From the NCBI GenBank assembly GCA_047967505.1, contig CM106538.1: a stretch of 64,000 nt of DNA; one strand, given 5' to 3'. Position 1 is the stretch's first letter. Each line of letters begins with the position of its first letter. The DNA comes from Dipteris shenzhenensis (taxonomy: Eukaryota > Polypodiophyta > Polypodiopsida > Gleicheniales). This document shows positions 24,337-33,719 of this stretch, piece by piece. The translations under genes were made by a program, and so were the position numbers. The notes below the pieces were generated by a model. It made no database searches. It was not told the origin of the DNA and worked only from the letters and a program-made list of their open reading frames with translations.

Positions 24337-24421
24337 GGTGTTAATAAACACCGTCTAGGGACAACATGTATATTTTACTTGAGGTGTTAATAAACACCAG
24401 TTGGTGGTGTTAACAAACACC
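24337..24421. repeat. three subterminal 16-bp hairpins
   Basis: GGTGTTAATAAACACC occurs at 24337-24352 and 24383-24398, with a variant GGTGTTAACAAACACC at 24406-24421. Each is an inverted repeat GGTGTT/AACACC with a 4-base centre. Subterminal short repeats of this kind often serve as transposase binding sites in plant DNA transposons; that role is inferred here. Confidence 0.8.
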
Positions 24422-24603
24422 ATGCATAGTGAGTTCCACTAGAAACAAAGCAGTTGTTGGTGAAGGTCAGCTTCTGAAAATTGTCATATTAATAATATGC
24501 AAATACCCATTGACAAGATAACAACAATTGAGAAACATCACATGAGAACACACCTTACAATGGAAGTTTGGGAGATTAAGAGGGAGAAAATCGACACCAT
24601 TTT

Positions 24604-26927
24604 CTATGCTCTGATACCAAGCAAGCTCTCCTGTGCTTTGATACATACGCTCTGTGGAATCTTGATCTTCTTGGGTCTATTTATGGATTTTGATGTCCAT
24701 GACCAGACAATTGCATCAATACACTCCCATACCTGTGGATCCAACCTATTCTCTGCCCAATACTTGTTCCAGCAATCAACATAGGCATCTGCATCACTGA
24801 GCCCCTTTCTCTTAACTGATGGTGCCCAATACTGAATTAATAATTTCTTGAAATTAGGAGAAGCAGCATCCATCTCGGCACTTGATATGGCAACCCCAAG
24901 CCATATGGGGTATATAGGATATGATGGCCTCACCAAGACGAAGTCACCTTGCTTAACATCCACCATTGGTCTAAACTCTTCCCTCGGCTTACCTTTTAGA
25001 GGCCCACAATAGTGATCATTCCATTCCTCATAGCCTTGGAAATCATTAATGCAAGCATCTATATCATCCTCCTCATTAGGAGATTGTGTTCTTGGCCAGA
25101 ACTCTCTGTACACTCCTATCTCTGAGATGTTTTCCTGTTCGAGCTCACCGATCATGGTTTTCCAATAGTCTATCACTGGCCTAATGTAGGACTCATAGGA
25201 TGCATTCTTTCCACTTGCACATTTCTCCCAAAACTTAATGTAATCCTTTATCCCTGATATTACTTTCAAGTGATCTCTCACAAATGCAGCCATTGGCAGT
25301 ATATCCGGACAACCTGTTGGCAACAATGATCGACCCTCACTATCTTTCTTCCATAGCTCAATTCCCCCTTCAATGGGCATCCAATTCGGTGATTTTGGAT
25401 GCACCTTGTACTGCATCATTGGTATGTCACCTTGCATGTAAAATCGAAATTGTAATGGCTTTGCATGTCCAACTAGCATTTCTTGCCCATCACATAGGTA
25501 GCCATCTACATAATCCTTGAACTTAGGAACCCGTGTAAGAACAAATGGTGCAGGTGAAGATGATGTACATTTTTTGAATGTATCCATCAGATGCGGGAAA
25601 GTGAATGTTTGTCCCACCCGCAAGCTCTCAGAAAACCTGCTGAACATTGCATCAATGTCCTCATGTGTGTGCCCTACCATCAAGAAGCCCAATTGAACTG
25701 TCTTGAAAATGCCCCTTGCTATAAGAAGAGAAAGGTATGCAAACAAGTATCTATTTTTGTTCTCAGACCCACAATTATCTAGTTGGAGTAGCAAGTTCTC
25801 TGGCAACTTTTGGAATGGTGGCTCAATAGCAACACTCCCCTCTAAAGAGGGTGGGTTTTCTATTGTATTTGACGGAAAAAAATTCACACATGTGTCTGTA
25901 GCCCTTGCAATGGAAGTTGTCATGGCCTCCGTGACAGACTTCGGGTCACTTTCCGATACAGTTTCTAGATTTGCATTTGTGATCATGACATCTACATTTT
26001 CAGACAAGCTAGCTCCACTTGTGGAAACATGTGCACCTTTAGAACTGTAATGGGAGTCCAAAGCGTTTCTTGAACATAGAGCATTCAAAAGGCGAGCATT
26101 GCTTCTAGGAATCCCATTGGTAGCAAGGTCTCCAAGGTCATGCATATCCATCCTCTCGAGGTTGCGCAAACAAATTGAGAGCGATCCAATCGTCAGGTTG
26201 GGATCAGATGGCCACAAACCATTGAGGGTGAAGTGTCCATAATGACCGTTTCCATGCCCATGGGTAATCATTCCAATGAGTGAAACCTGTAATTGCCATG
26301 CAAAATCGGTGTCCTTGGAACTCACCCGAAGTCTTGGAATTGCCGTCTTTTTTTGGTCCATCTTATCATGGATTATGCATACATACTTTTTGGATCCATC
26401 TCGGAGTACCTACGCCATGCATAGTATAAGTTCCTACAACTTTGTTGCTGTATCATATGCATCTTTCTCTCTTCCATTAGCGAATTGCGCTCATCTTGAC
26501 TTTTTGTGGCTACACGTAGGACGTCTATCTTCTTATACACTTCAGGTATCACTTACTGTGTCTCTCTAGAACCATCCTGCATGGTTCTACTCTTGTGAGG
26601 CATATGCTCTGTGCTATTATCCACAAAGTGTTGAATGAGAGCCCTTCCCATACCTATGTGCTCCCTGCTCCTCCTTATAATCCTTGAATTGCCATGCACA
26701 TATCGCTGCACACCACTCTCAAATTGCTCCTTGTATCGATAAAATGATGTCCTTGGAATTCCATGCATCTCATACCATGCTCTACAACAGACATCCCGAC
26801 CGTTTATCCTGAAGTTGTAGCATATCCTCCCTGTGTAGTCATGATGCCAAGCCATTGACAACACATCATATATAAAGTTTGTACGAGACTCCAAGGAGAT
26901 GCCCCAAAAGTTCTTCCTTAGATTCAT
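24604..26927 (-). pseudogene. transposase-like protein with DUF7869-type domain
   Basis: The 26927-26553 frame (LRKNFWGISLESRTNFIYDV, CCRAWYEMHGIPRTSFYRYK) is the usual N-terminal part of these proteins. After a single in-frame TAA (26553-26555) the same frame continues open through VIPEVYKKIDVLRVATKSQD to about 26385, where a shift at an A-run leads into the 585-residue frame 26361-24604. That frame shows QLDNCGSENKNRYLF (residue 195 D) and LMVGHTHEDIDAMFSRFSES (about 229-244). Together with the acidic HDKMD just upstream of its first Met, this suggests an RNase H-fold DDE/D nuclease. The tail has a WxPxxGGIELWKKD region. Family knowledge: DUF7869 proteins are common, repeated and transposon-like in algae, plants and invertebrates. 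One stop and one frameshift make this copy inactive. Confidence 0.8.
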
Positions 26928-26987
26928 TAAGAGATCTCGCTCTGCATGTTAGCAACACCTACTCCCACAACAATCGATGGAAGAAAC

Positions 26988-27785
26988 CTACTGCACCGAA
27001 TCTCGTGACATTTTGTACATTGGTGTTGGAGGCTCTCTTTGTTTAGGCACCCTGTTAATGAAAGTGTACCTTCTTTTCTTTGATGTTGGATCATCCCTTT
27101 TCAACATTTGATCATTGACCAACTCATCTATACCAGCAACGTGGTCCATGGGCACATATTGTTGCAATGGGCTTCCTTCAAGTAAGGTAATCTGCTTGAT
27201 GGGCCACTTTACTAGGCTGAGAGAGCCAACATCTTGCATAGAAAACCTTGAGTCACTTCCTCTAATTTGTTCTTTCTTTTCAATACCCACACCAATGCAA
27301 TCGTTACCCAATAGGTCAAAGTTTATAGAGTCTCCTGGGAAAACATATAAGATCACACCTTCCCCCACGGTCTTTGTTTTGATCTCATCCCATAAGACAA
27401 CCTTTTTCTCTTTCCAAGATTCACGAATAAAATTGTTAGTTTCCAATGAAGAAACTGGCATTGCCTCAACATAAGGTCGCTCAAGCTCACTTGGTGCAGC
27501 TTCTTCAGTTACCGCATCATCTAAAGAATCACCAACATGTTTTAGAGAGCCCTTAGGCCACTTGACAACGCTCCAAATTGCCTCACCAACAAGCACTGCA
27601 TCCATAGTGGGAAATGGCAAGAGCATTTCACTATTGATAGACTTCTCCACTATCACCGATACATTTTCTGTCCCAATCTTCATACCACTACAGTAGGCCT
27701 TCGGATCTATTGCACACACTCCACCAATTCCAACCACTTCATTCCCCACCATCATCATGACCTTCTCCCCGCTTCTGATAGCCAT
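26988..27785 (-). CDS. DUF8039-like protein, probable 5' part of the transposase gene
   Basis: The 265-residue frame begins MAIRSGEKVMMMVGNEVVGI and contains a pattern known from plant transposon-associated DUF8039 regions: GIGGVCAIDPKAYCSG, an IGTENVSVIVEK strand, LPFPTMD, then GEAIWSVVKWPKGSL. A second, weaker copy of the same layout follows (VGEGVILYVFPGDSINFDLL, LVKWPIKQITLLEG), so the domain may be duplicated. The C-terminus is basic (SKKRRYTFINRVPKQR), fitting DNA binding or nuclear import. It lies 60 bp upstream of the transposase-like frame on the same strand. The gap contains a plausible short intron ending GCTAACATGCAG before GAGCGAGATCTCTTAATG, so both may be one gene. Function is inferred. 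Confidence 0.65.
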   Translation of the reverse strand: MAIRSGEKVMMMVGNEVVGIGGVCAIDPKAYCSGMKIGTENVSVIVEKSINSEMLLPFPTMDAVLVGEAIWSVVKWPKGSLKHVGDSLDDAVTEEAAPSELERPYVEAMPVSSLETNNFIRESWKEKKVVLWDEIKTKTVGEGVILYVFPGDSINFDLLGNDCIGVGIEKKEQIRGSDSRFSMQDVGSLSLVKWPIKQITLLEGSPLQQYVPMDHVAGIDELVNDQMLKRDDPTSKKRRYTFINRVPKQREPPTPMYKMSRDSVQ

Positions 27786-28388
27786 CCCCTGTCATTACGA
27801 TTACAGAGAATTAATTATAAACAAATTACAACCAAAGAATTTCATAAGACCATCAAACATGTCCTTCTAGAGGGGAAGAATGGCATTGGTGCAAATCTCT
27901 AGAAAGCATGAATGAGTCTATACAAAATTTTCATGAAAGCATGAATTATTTCCCTAAAAATTTTAGCAATTTGATAAATTTTTTTCTAAAGCATGAATTA
28001 TTTTCACCATCATCATGACCTGATTCATGCATCTGATAGCTCGGGGGGGTCACTCATCATATGTAACCCTATCATGTGAGTTCAACAGAAGGGTTTTTTT
28101 TATTTCTAAAATTTACAGAAATTAATATACATAAGGGACTATTTAAAATAGTTTTGGTAAAAATTTACAGATTTGTATAGAAAAGGGGTACATTTTATTA
28201 ATGAAATTTTTTACAGATAAGGGACTTTAAATATAGGCCTTGAACGCACGTGATATAGAGGGTTTATACATAGTGACCCCCCCGAGTCTGATAGTAGCCA
28301 TCCCCTCTCATTACGATGACAGGAAATTGATTATGAACAAACTACAACCAAAGAATTTCATAAGACCAATAAAGTTGTCCTTGTAGCG
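27774..28388. repeat. direct duplication flanking a MITE-containing segment
   Basis: The text 'CTGATAGCCATCCCCTGTCATTACGA...' (27774-27875), continuing through 'CAACCAAAGAATTTCATAAG', recurs at 28287-28388 with a few changes. The DUF8039 start codon lies in the first copy. The second copy is non-coding, so a stretch of about 500 bp was duplicated before the MITE landed at its edge. Confidence 0.8.
28040..28286. mobile_element. MITE A (247 bp, 8-bp target duplication)
   Basis: It starts CTCGGGGGGGTCACT and ends with the exact complement AGTGACCCCCCCGAG. It is flanked by TCTGATAG at 28032-28039 and 28287-28294. It has no coding capacity. An 8-bp duplication is typical of hAT and of the Kyakuja/Dileera/Zisupton group; the G-rich end does not settle which. 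It is nearly identical to MITE B at 42983 but inverted. Confidence 0.93.
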
Positions 28389-28389
28389 G

Positions 28390-28995
28390 GGGGAGAATGG
28401 TACCAGTGCCATTCTCCATGTGAATTTGGCTAACCTATGGAGAATTGCATATCCCATCTTTGAAAAGGGGAATGGCACCAGTGCCATTCTCCCCATGCAT
28501 TGACTTGAGAAAAACATTTGTCTTCATAAGAGGAGAACAGACTAGTGCCATTCTTCCTTTGGAAGACAAAATTTTGACTTGGGACTTTGCCTTGGGAGAA
28601 TGCCAATGGTGCCATGCTCCCTTTGCAAAGCCAAAATTTTATATTAGGACATTGCAATGGGAGAATGGCACTGGTGCCATTCTCCCTTTATGAAGGCACT
28701 AGTGCCATTCTCCCATTGTAATAGGAAAATGGAGAATGGCACTAGGAATAGGAAAATGGAGAATGGCACTAGTGCCATTCTCCCATTGGAAAATGGAGAA
28801 TGGCACTAGTGCCATTCTCCCAATGGAATGTCCCAATGGAATGTCCTAATTTTTTGGCTTTGTAATAGGAAAATGGAGAATGGCACATTCTCCCATTGGA
28901 AAATGGAGTGCCATTCTCCCAATGGAATGTCCTAATTCAAAATTTCGGCTTCACAAAGGTAGAAGGGCACCAATGCCATTCTCCCATTGGAATTA
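28390..28995. repeat. dense cluster of 26-bp palindromes
   Basis: At least eight copies or halves of a palindrome made of GGAGAATGGCAC and its complement GTGCCATTCTCC occur here. Perfect 26-bp copies lie at 28758-28783 and 28795-28820; near-perfect ones at about 28391-28416, 28468-28494 and 28659-28685. Copies are joined by short AT-rich spacers such as CCCATTGGAAAATGGAG that also repeat. The centre contains ACTAGT or variants ACCAGT and ACTGGT. Each could extrude as a 12-bp-stem hairpin. Confidence 0.9.
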
Positions 28996-29650
28996 GTGGA
29001 ATGTCAATCTATAGGTTTAGTTTGTCTAGATTACCACTAGCGGAGAATGGCAATGATGCCAATCTCATGCTGGCAACTACATAATGACACTGAGATCATC
29101 AAACTCACATGTGGAATGGAATCGGACACCACTCTCCTATGATCACAGTCTCTGCTCTGTAGAGTTCATATGGATTTGTGTTAATCTCTGTGGAGAATGG
29201 CAGTGGTTCCAATCTCATACCATGAACTGAAAACATGCACAAGGAATCCTAAACTCACATGTGCATTTGCACTTTTGCCATTATCCTACTGTAGCCAATA
29301 AAATTAGTGGAATGTCAATCTATAGGTTTAGTTTTTCTAGATTACCACTAGCGGAGAATGGCAGTGATGCCAATCTCATGCTGGCACCTACATAATGACA
29401 CTGAGATCATCAAACTCACATGTGCCATTTTGACTCTGTGAAGCCAAAACTTTGAATCTGGGAGAATGGCACTAGTGCCATTTCCCCTTTGCACAGCCAA
29501 GATTTGAATCAGGAAATCACAATGGGAGAATGGCACTGGTGCCATTCCCCCTTTGCAAAGCCAAAGTTTTGAATTGGGACATTGCAATGGGAGAATGGAA
29601 GTGGAGCAAATTAAAAAAATTTTAGCTTTGTAAAATGGGGAGATTGGAGG
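28996..29650. repeat. left part of the long palindrome-bearing repeat array
   Basis: Sequence such as AATGTCAATCTATAGGTTTA, TCTAGATTACCACTAGCGGA and GAATGGCAGTGATGCCAATC belongs to the same unit family as the main array at 33.7-40.2 kb. It is followed by palindromes at about 29460-29486 and 29523-29551. A (GT)n tract closes it at about 29676-29697. Confidence 0.85.
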
Positions 29651-31560
29651 ATGGCAGTAGTGGACCATAGACTCTGTGTGTGTGTGTGTGTGTGTGTGAA
29701 CGTGGTATTCATTTGAAACCATACACTATTTTACTTCCATTTATTCATATATGTGGTAAAGTTGATCGATATTACTTTATAAAACCTAGCTCGTTATGTG
29801 AGTTTATTCACGTTAGTTTGGTTATGCTAGGTTGGTTAAGTTACAAATTTTTATGTTAGAGTATGTTTTTCTTGATCAAGGTCCAAGTAATGTAAAATTT
29901 TGCTTTTCGTATATCTCGCCGTCCTTGCTGCCTTGACTCAAGAGGTAAACTTACCGCCCAATACAATATTCTCCTGTACATTTCGTTGCGCTCTCTCTCT
30001 CTCTCTCTCTCTCTGTGGCTTTGACCTCAGCTCAAACGTGCCCCTCTGTAGGCTGAAGTGCCCTTAACTTGGCAGCTTGAATGCTTATGCTGTTTTCACA
30101 CTAGAGCTGCCTAAGTCCCTCTATGGTGCATTGAATGCATCTGTGCCATGGGTTCGATGGGGCGGGAAATCTTGCCCATCCATGATGTGTGGGTGGTGCC
30201 CATGGTGCGCCTGTGAGAGTAACTCCTTTTGAATAAAGGTGCACTTGAATTATGTCCTTAATCTACTTGATCTAGACGCTTAATGTTTTAGAATTATCAT
30301 CCTTAACCCCTAGCCCATCAATTTCTTAAGAAGCACTCTTTAAGGAAATCATCCTCAAGCCATTGTTGTCTTCTGTGGACGACTTCTATGTTCACCTTCT
30401 CAAGCACTTCTCATTCTCTCTCTACTATGCCAAAGTAACTAATGAACTTCACAAGTGGTCATGCTTGCATTTCATTTAGTAGAAATAATTATAAAGTTTT
30501 CATAACATGTATCTTTATGGGAGTTGTATCAAGCGACAAACTAGTTAGGTTGTGTATATTAGTCTTTGTCAAAGGAGGAAGTTCACCTCAATAAGAATTT
30601 GGAAATATAGTAGCACATGAGTCATAACATCGCAAGGCTTATAGAAAGGCTTTGTGCACAACCAACTAGATTGTCCTAATGCAGCGGCTTAAATTTTATG
30701 GTCAAGCCATTGACAATCTCGATAAGTGCCCTTCAAATAGATTTGCCCTCTTGACACAGCTAACCTTTCATTGCAACCTAGCCATAAATTGTTTAAAAAG
30801 TGTTAAATTGCACTATTATCCTCAACATGTGGATTATAAGGAATAGTCATTATTCACTAAGATGTATATTTACCCTCATCTTCATTTTCTAATGTAGTGT
30901 ACAATTAGTCATCTTGTCCCCTCTCTCTCACCCCTATCTTTATATCAGCCCATGGTGTTCTTCTCCCCCCTATAGTGTCTCTCTCTTGTAAGCCCTTGGT
31001 TTTGTTACGCTCCAAAGCCCTCCCTCTACAACATTGCCCATCTTCACCATTTCTTTGAGTAGTATAGTTCCCATTTATATTTGAGAGCTCTAGAGCTTGA
31101 TTGTAGGAGCCCCCTAGGAACTCATTTTCTTGTTGTTTGAAATTTATGTTTGATAGGATTTGTGTGTGGAATTCCCTTCTATGAGAGAGAGAAAGGCAGA
31201 GGTTTGTGAATTTGCACAAAGATGACTTCTACATCACTATGAGTATGTCTAGACAACATTGACTATATTTTTATGTGTTGCTCTTGAAGCTTGCATTCTA
31301 AACTCCAATGAGAACTTATTTCAAGCTAAGTAGTTATTGAAGTACATTCTTATGCTCTTGAAAAGACTGTAGTTCTTGTCAAGGCCTATTATAAGAGGCT
31401 TCTAGAGCCTTGTGTGGTTTATGTAGCCCAAGTGTATACTTGAAGCTCAATGACACATCTCTAACTTCGTTACATTAAAAAAAAGTGCATAGGTAGGATA
31501 TATTAAACGTGTTAAATTTGTTTTTTAACGAAATGCAAAAGGTTAAACTAACGAAGGTAA
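29651..31560. other. anonymous unique segment inside T
   Basis: It separates the two parts of the repeat array and lacks the palindrome motif. It contains (GT)n near 29680 and (CT)n at about 29992-30015. A 104-residue minus-strand frame (31219-30905) shows no recognisable domain. It may be a nested insertion or captured host DNA; I see no ends that define it. Confidence 0.4.
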
Positions 31561-32300
31561 AAATTTGAAAAACCCTAGTACCTTCTCTTTCATTTCGCTC
31601 GTTGCCCTATGTTGATCGCCTCGCATGCCGTGCTACATGGATCTCCTCGTGCGCATAGATTCCTCAAGCGTAGTTCTCACAAGTAAATCCTGCCAATGCG
31701 TCTCCACTTTCCTTGCCCCTTTGCTTTTTGGGTTCCTCCCTTTAGCTTACCTTTCTTTTGCCTTTCGCTTCATCTACTCAAGCTCGCCCGTTTTGGGCTC
31801 GCTTTTCATGTCTCTTTGCGTTTTGTCTTCCCCGTCCATATGGAAATTGCTGTGCATCCAAAGATATGAAGGGATTCGCCCAAAAACGAAAACAATTCTT
31901 GCGTTTTGCCACCTCCATCTTTACGCGTTTGGTCATGCTCACCGTTCTTGTTGTACTTAAGTCGCTTGAGCCTTCATGCAGGTGCTCTCTTAGCTATACG
32001 ACTCGAGGCGGTTGATTGGTTTAAGATGTGAAAAGTATGACCTTGTATTTTTGAGGGGCGTACTGAGCGGATGAGCCTATGCTATCTTTAACTCTGAAGA
32101 CTTTTCAGTTCTTGACAGTATCAATTTGTTTAATCCCCTGACAAAAATTTCGTATGCTGTAATTTTTTGCTATTTGATTAACGTACCCTTTGCTGTTCTC
32201 AGATGCGGCAAGAAGGTGTTCGACGAGACTGCCATGGATGCTTTTCCTCAAGCGTATCTTTTCCTCAAGGCTCTCACAGAGTCTGAGCATAGACTCTAAG
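31561..32300 (+). pseudogene. exon-like fragments, possible captured host gene
   Basis: GC-richer than its surroundings, it begins with AAACCCTAG, a phrase common near plant transcript starts. A donor-like CATGCAG|GTGCTC at about 31980 and an acceptor TTGCTGTTCTCAG|ATGCGG at about 32202 would join two open stretches in phase (VVLKSLEPSC ... CGKKVFDETAMDAFPQA), ending at a TAA after SEHRL. The first stretch includes MKGFAQKRKQFLRFATSIF. I do not recognise the protein. Splice-compatible flanks plus the sudden composition change suggest a captured 5' gene fragment of the kind carried by Pack-type elements. This is an inference. Confidence 0.4.
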
Positions 32301-32965
32301 ATAGGAGTGGCTATGGCGGGGAGTTGGCTATGGCGAATCCAACTATGGAAAGCTTAATAAGATATAGGAATTGGCTATGGCGAATCCAAAGGAGCGCTTC
32401 GTTCGTGGATGCCTCCTTAAAGAATAGAAAATCAGCCCGCCTCGTTCTTGCAAGATTGGATAATCTGGTTGCCTTCCGTTCCAATCGCTACTACAAGTAA
32501 TCGGCACTTCGTTCGTAGTAGCGAGTCTTGGATCAAGTGCATCGAGCAGTCTGAGTCCGTCATGGGTATATCTCTCCTCTCTTTCTTTCAACCCTCCTAT
32601 TATCTTGTTGCGTCGATGGTGGAGGAGGAAGCCAAATTGCAAGAAAGAAAGCAAAAAATTCAAAAATTAAAGAGGAAGCTACCGAACTGATTGAGCGTCA
32701 ATTGTGTTGTTTCCTTCCAGCTCCATCAACTTCGCAGCTCCGGTGGAGTTCAGGCTGTCGAGCCGTTGGTTGCCTTCTTGCCTCAAGACTCTCCGTGCGA
32801 GCTGTGGTGAGTAAAACTCTGAGACTCTGAGACTCCTCTCCAATTTGTTTGGAATGAATAGAAAGTGAATGAGGGAAAGGCATCAATTGAAATGAGAGAA
32901 AAGGTCTTGATTTGTCTGAAATGTAGATTTGAAAGTTAAAAGTGATAGTTTGAAACTACTAAATA
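32301..32965 (+). pseudogene. further exon-like fragments inside T
   Basis: A direct repeat of TTGGCTATGGCGAATCCAA (near 32316 and 32363) precedes a short frame starting MANPKERFVRGCLLKE. A well-formed exon candidate lies at 32721-32806, between TTTCCTTCCAG and a GTGAGT donor. A small frame ending QERKQKIQKLKRKLPN (to 32690) is lysine-rich. The pieces do not join into one long frame, and no homology is recognised; captured exon debris is the simplest reading. Confidence 0.35.
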
Positions 32966-32970
32966 ATTCA

Positions 32971-33657
32971 AATTTTGAAATATAGCTCTTCCCGCCATTG
33001 TTCCCTTTTGAATTTTGGATATATAGAGTGGCACTTATGCCATTCTCTCCAATATTAAATTTAAATTCAAATTCATATTGATATTTTTAATTTCAATTTG
33101 TATTTCAAATTGAAATTATTCTTTTGAAATTGTATTTCAAAACCTAAATTCTAGTTTTCAAATTTTGATTTCAAGTTAAACTTCAATCTCAATTTTGATT
33201 TTCATGATTGAATGGCAAATTTAGAGATTGAAATTCTAATTTTAAATGGAGAATGGCACCAGTGCCATTCTCCAAGACCTCATAAGAAGTCCGTGAGAGT
33301 GGCACTAGTGCCAATATCCCTTGAGATAAATAAAATTTTGAAATATAGCTCTTCCCGCCATTGTTCCCTTTTGAATTTTGGATATATAGAGTGGCACATA
33401 TGCCATTCTCTCCAATATTAAATTTAAATTCAAATTCAAATTATTCTGTTTGAAATTGTATTTCAAAACCGAAATTCTAGTTTTCAAATTTTGATTTCAA
33501 GTTAAACTTTAATCTCAATTTTGATTTTCATGATTGAATGGCAAATTTAGAGATTGAAATTCTAATTTTAAATGGAGAATGGCACCAGTGCCATTCTCCA
33601 AGACCTCATAAGAAGTCCTTGAGAGTGACACTAGTGCCAATATCCCTTGAGATAAAT
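32971..33657. repeat. tandem duplication, 363-bp period, carrying palindromes
   Basis: Two copies (about 32971-33330 and 33334-33657) each start AATTTTGAAATATAGCTC, contain an AT-rich stretch, a GTGGCAC(T/A)TATGCCATTCTC half-palindrome, and a near-perfect 26-bp palindrome (33248-33273 and about 33572-33597). The second copy lacks about 40 bp of AT-rich sequence. Confidence 0.88.
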
Positions 33658-33719
33658 TGAAAGACTTGCAACACTAGTCAAGATTTATGTGTAAGATTTG
33701 GTACCAAAATAAAAATATC

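Noticed and set aside
24607-24618. GCTCTGATACCA, an exact 12-base match to the complement of a tRNA-Met primer site, at the very end of the transposase-like frame
   Set aside because: It lies in codons of the C-terminus (SLLGIRA-stop), no LTR boundary is next to it, and no gag or pol is in the matching position. I take it as coincidence, though it is worth knowing.
29676-30015. (GT)n and (CT)n tracts as regulatory sites
   Set aside because: They are ordinary microsatellites with no adjacent gene to regulate.
32190-32290. KKVFDE-like text resembling the start of a PPR repeat
   Set aside because: Only a handful of residues match, and no second PPR repeat or correct spacing follows.
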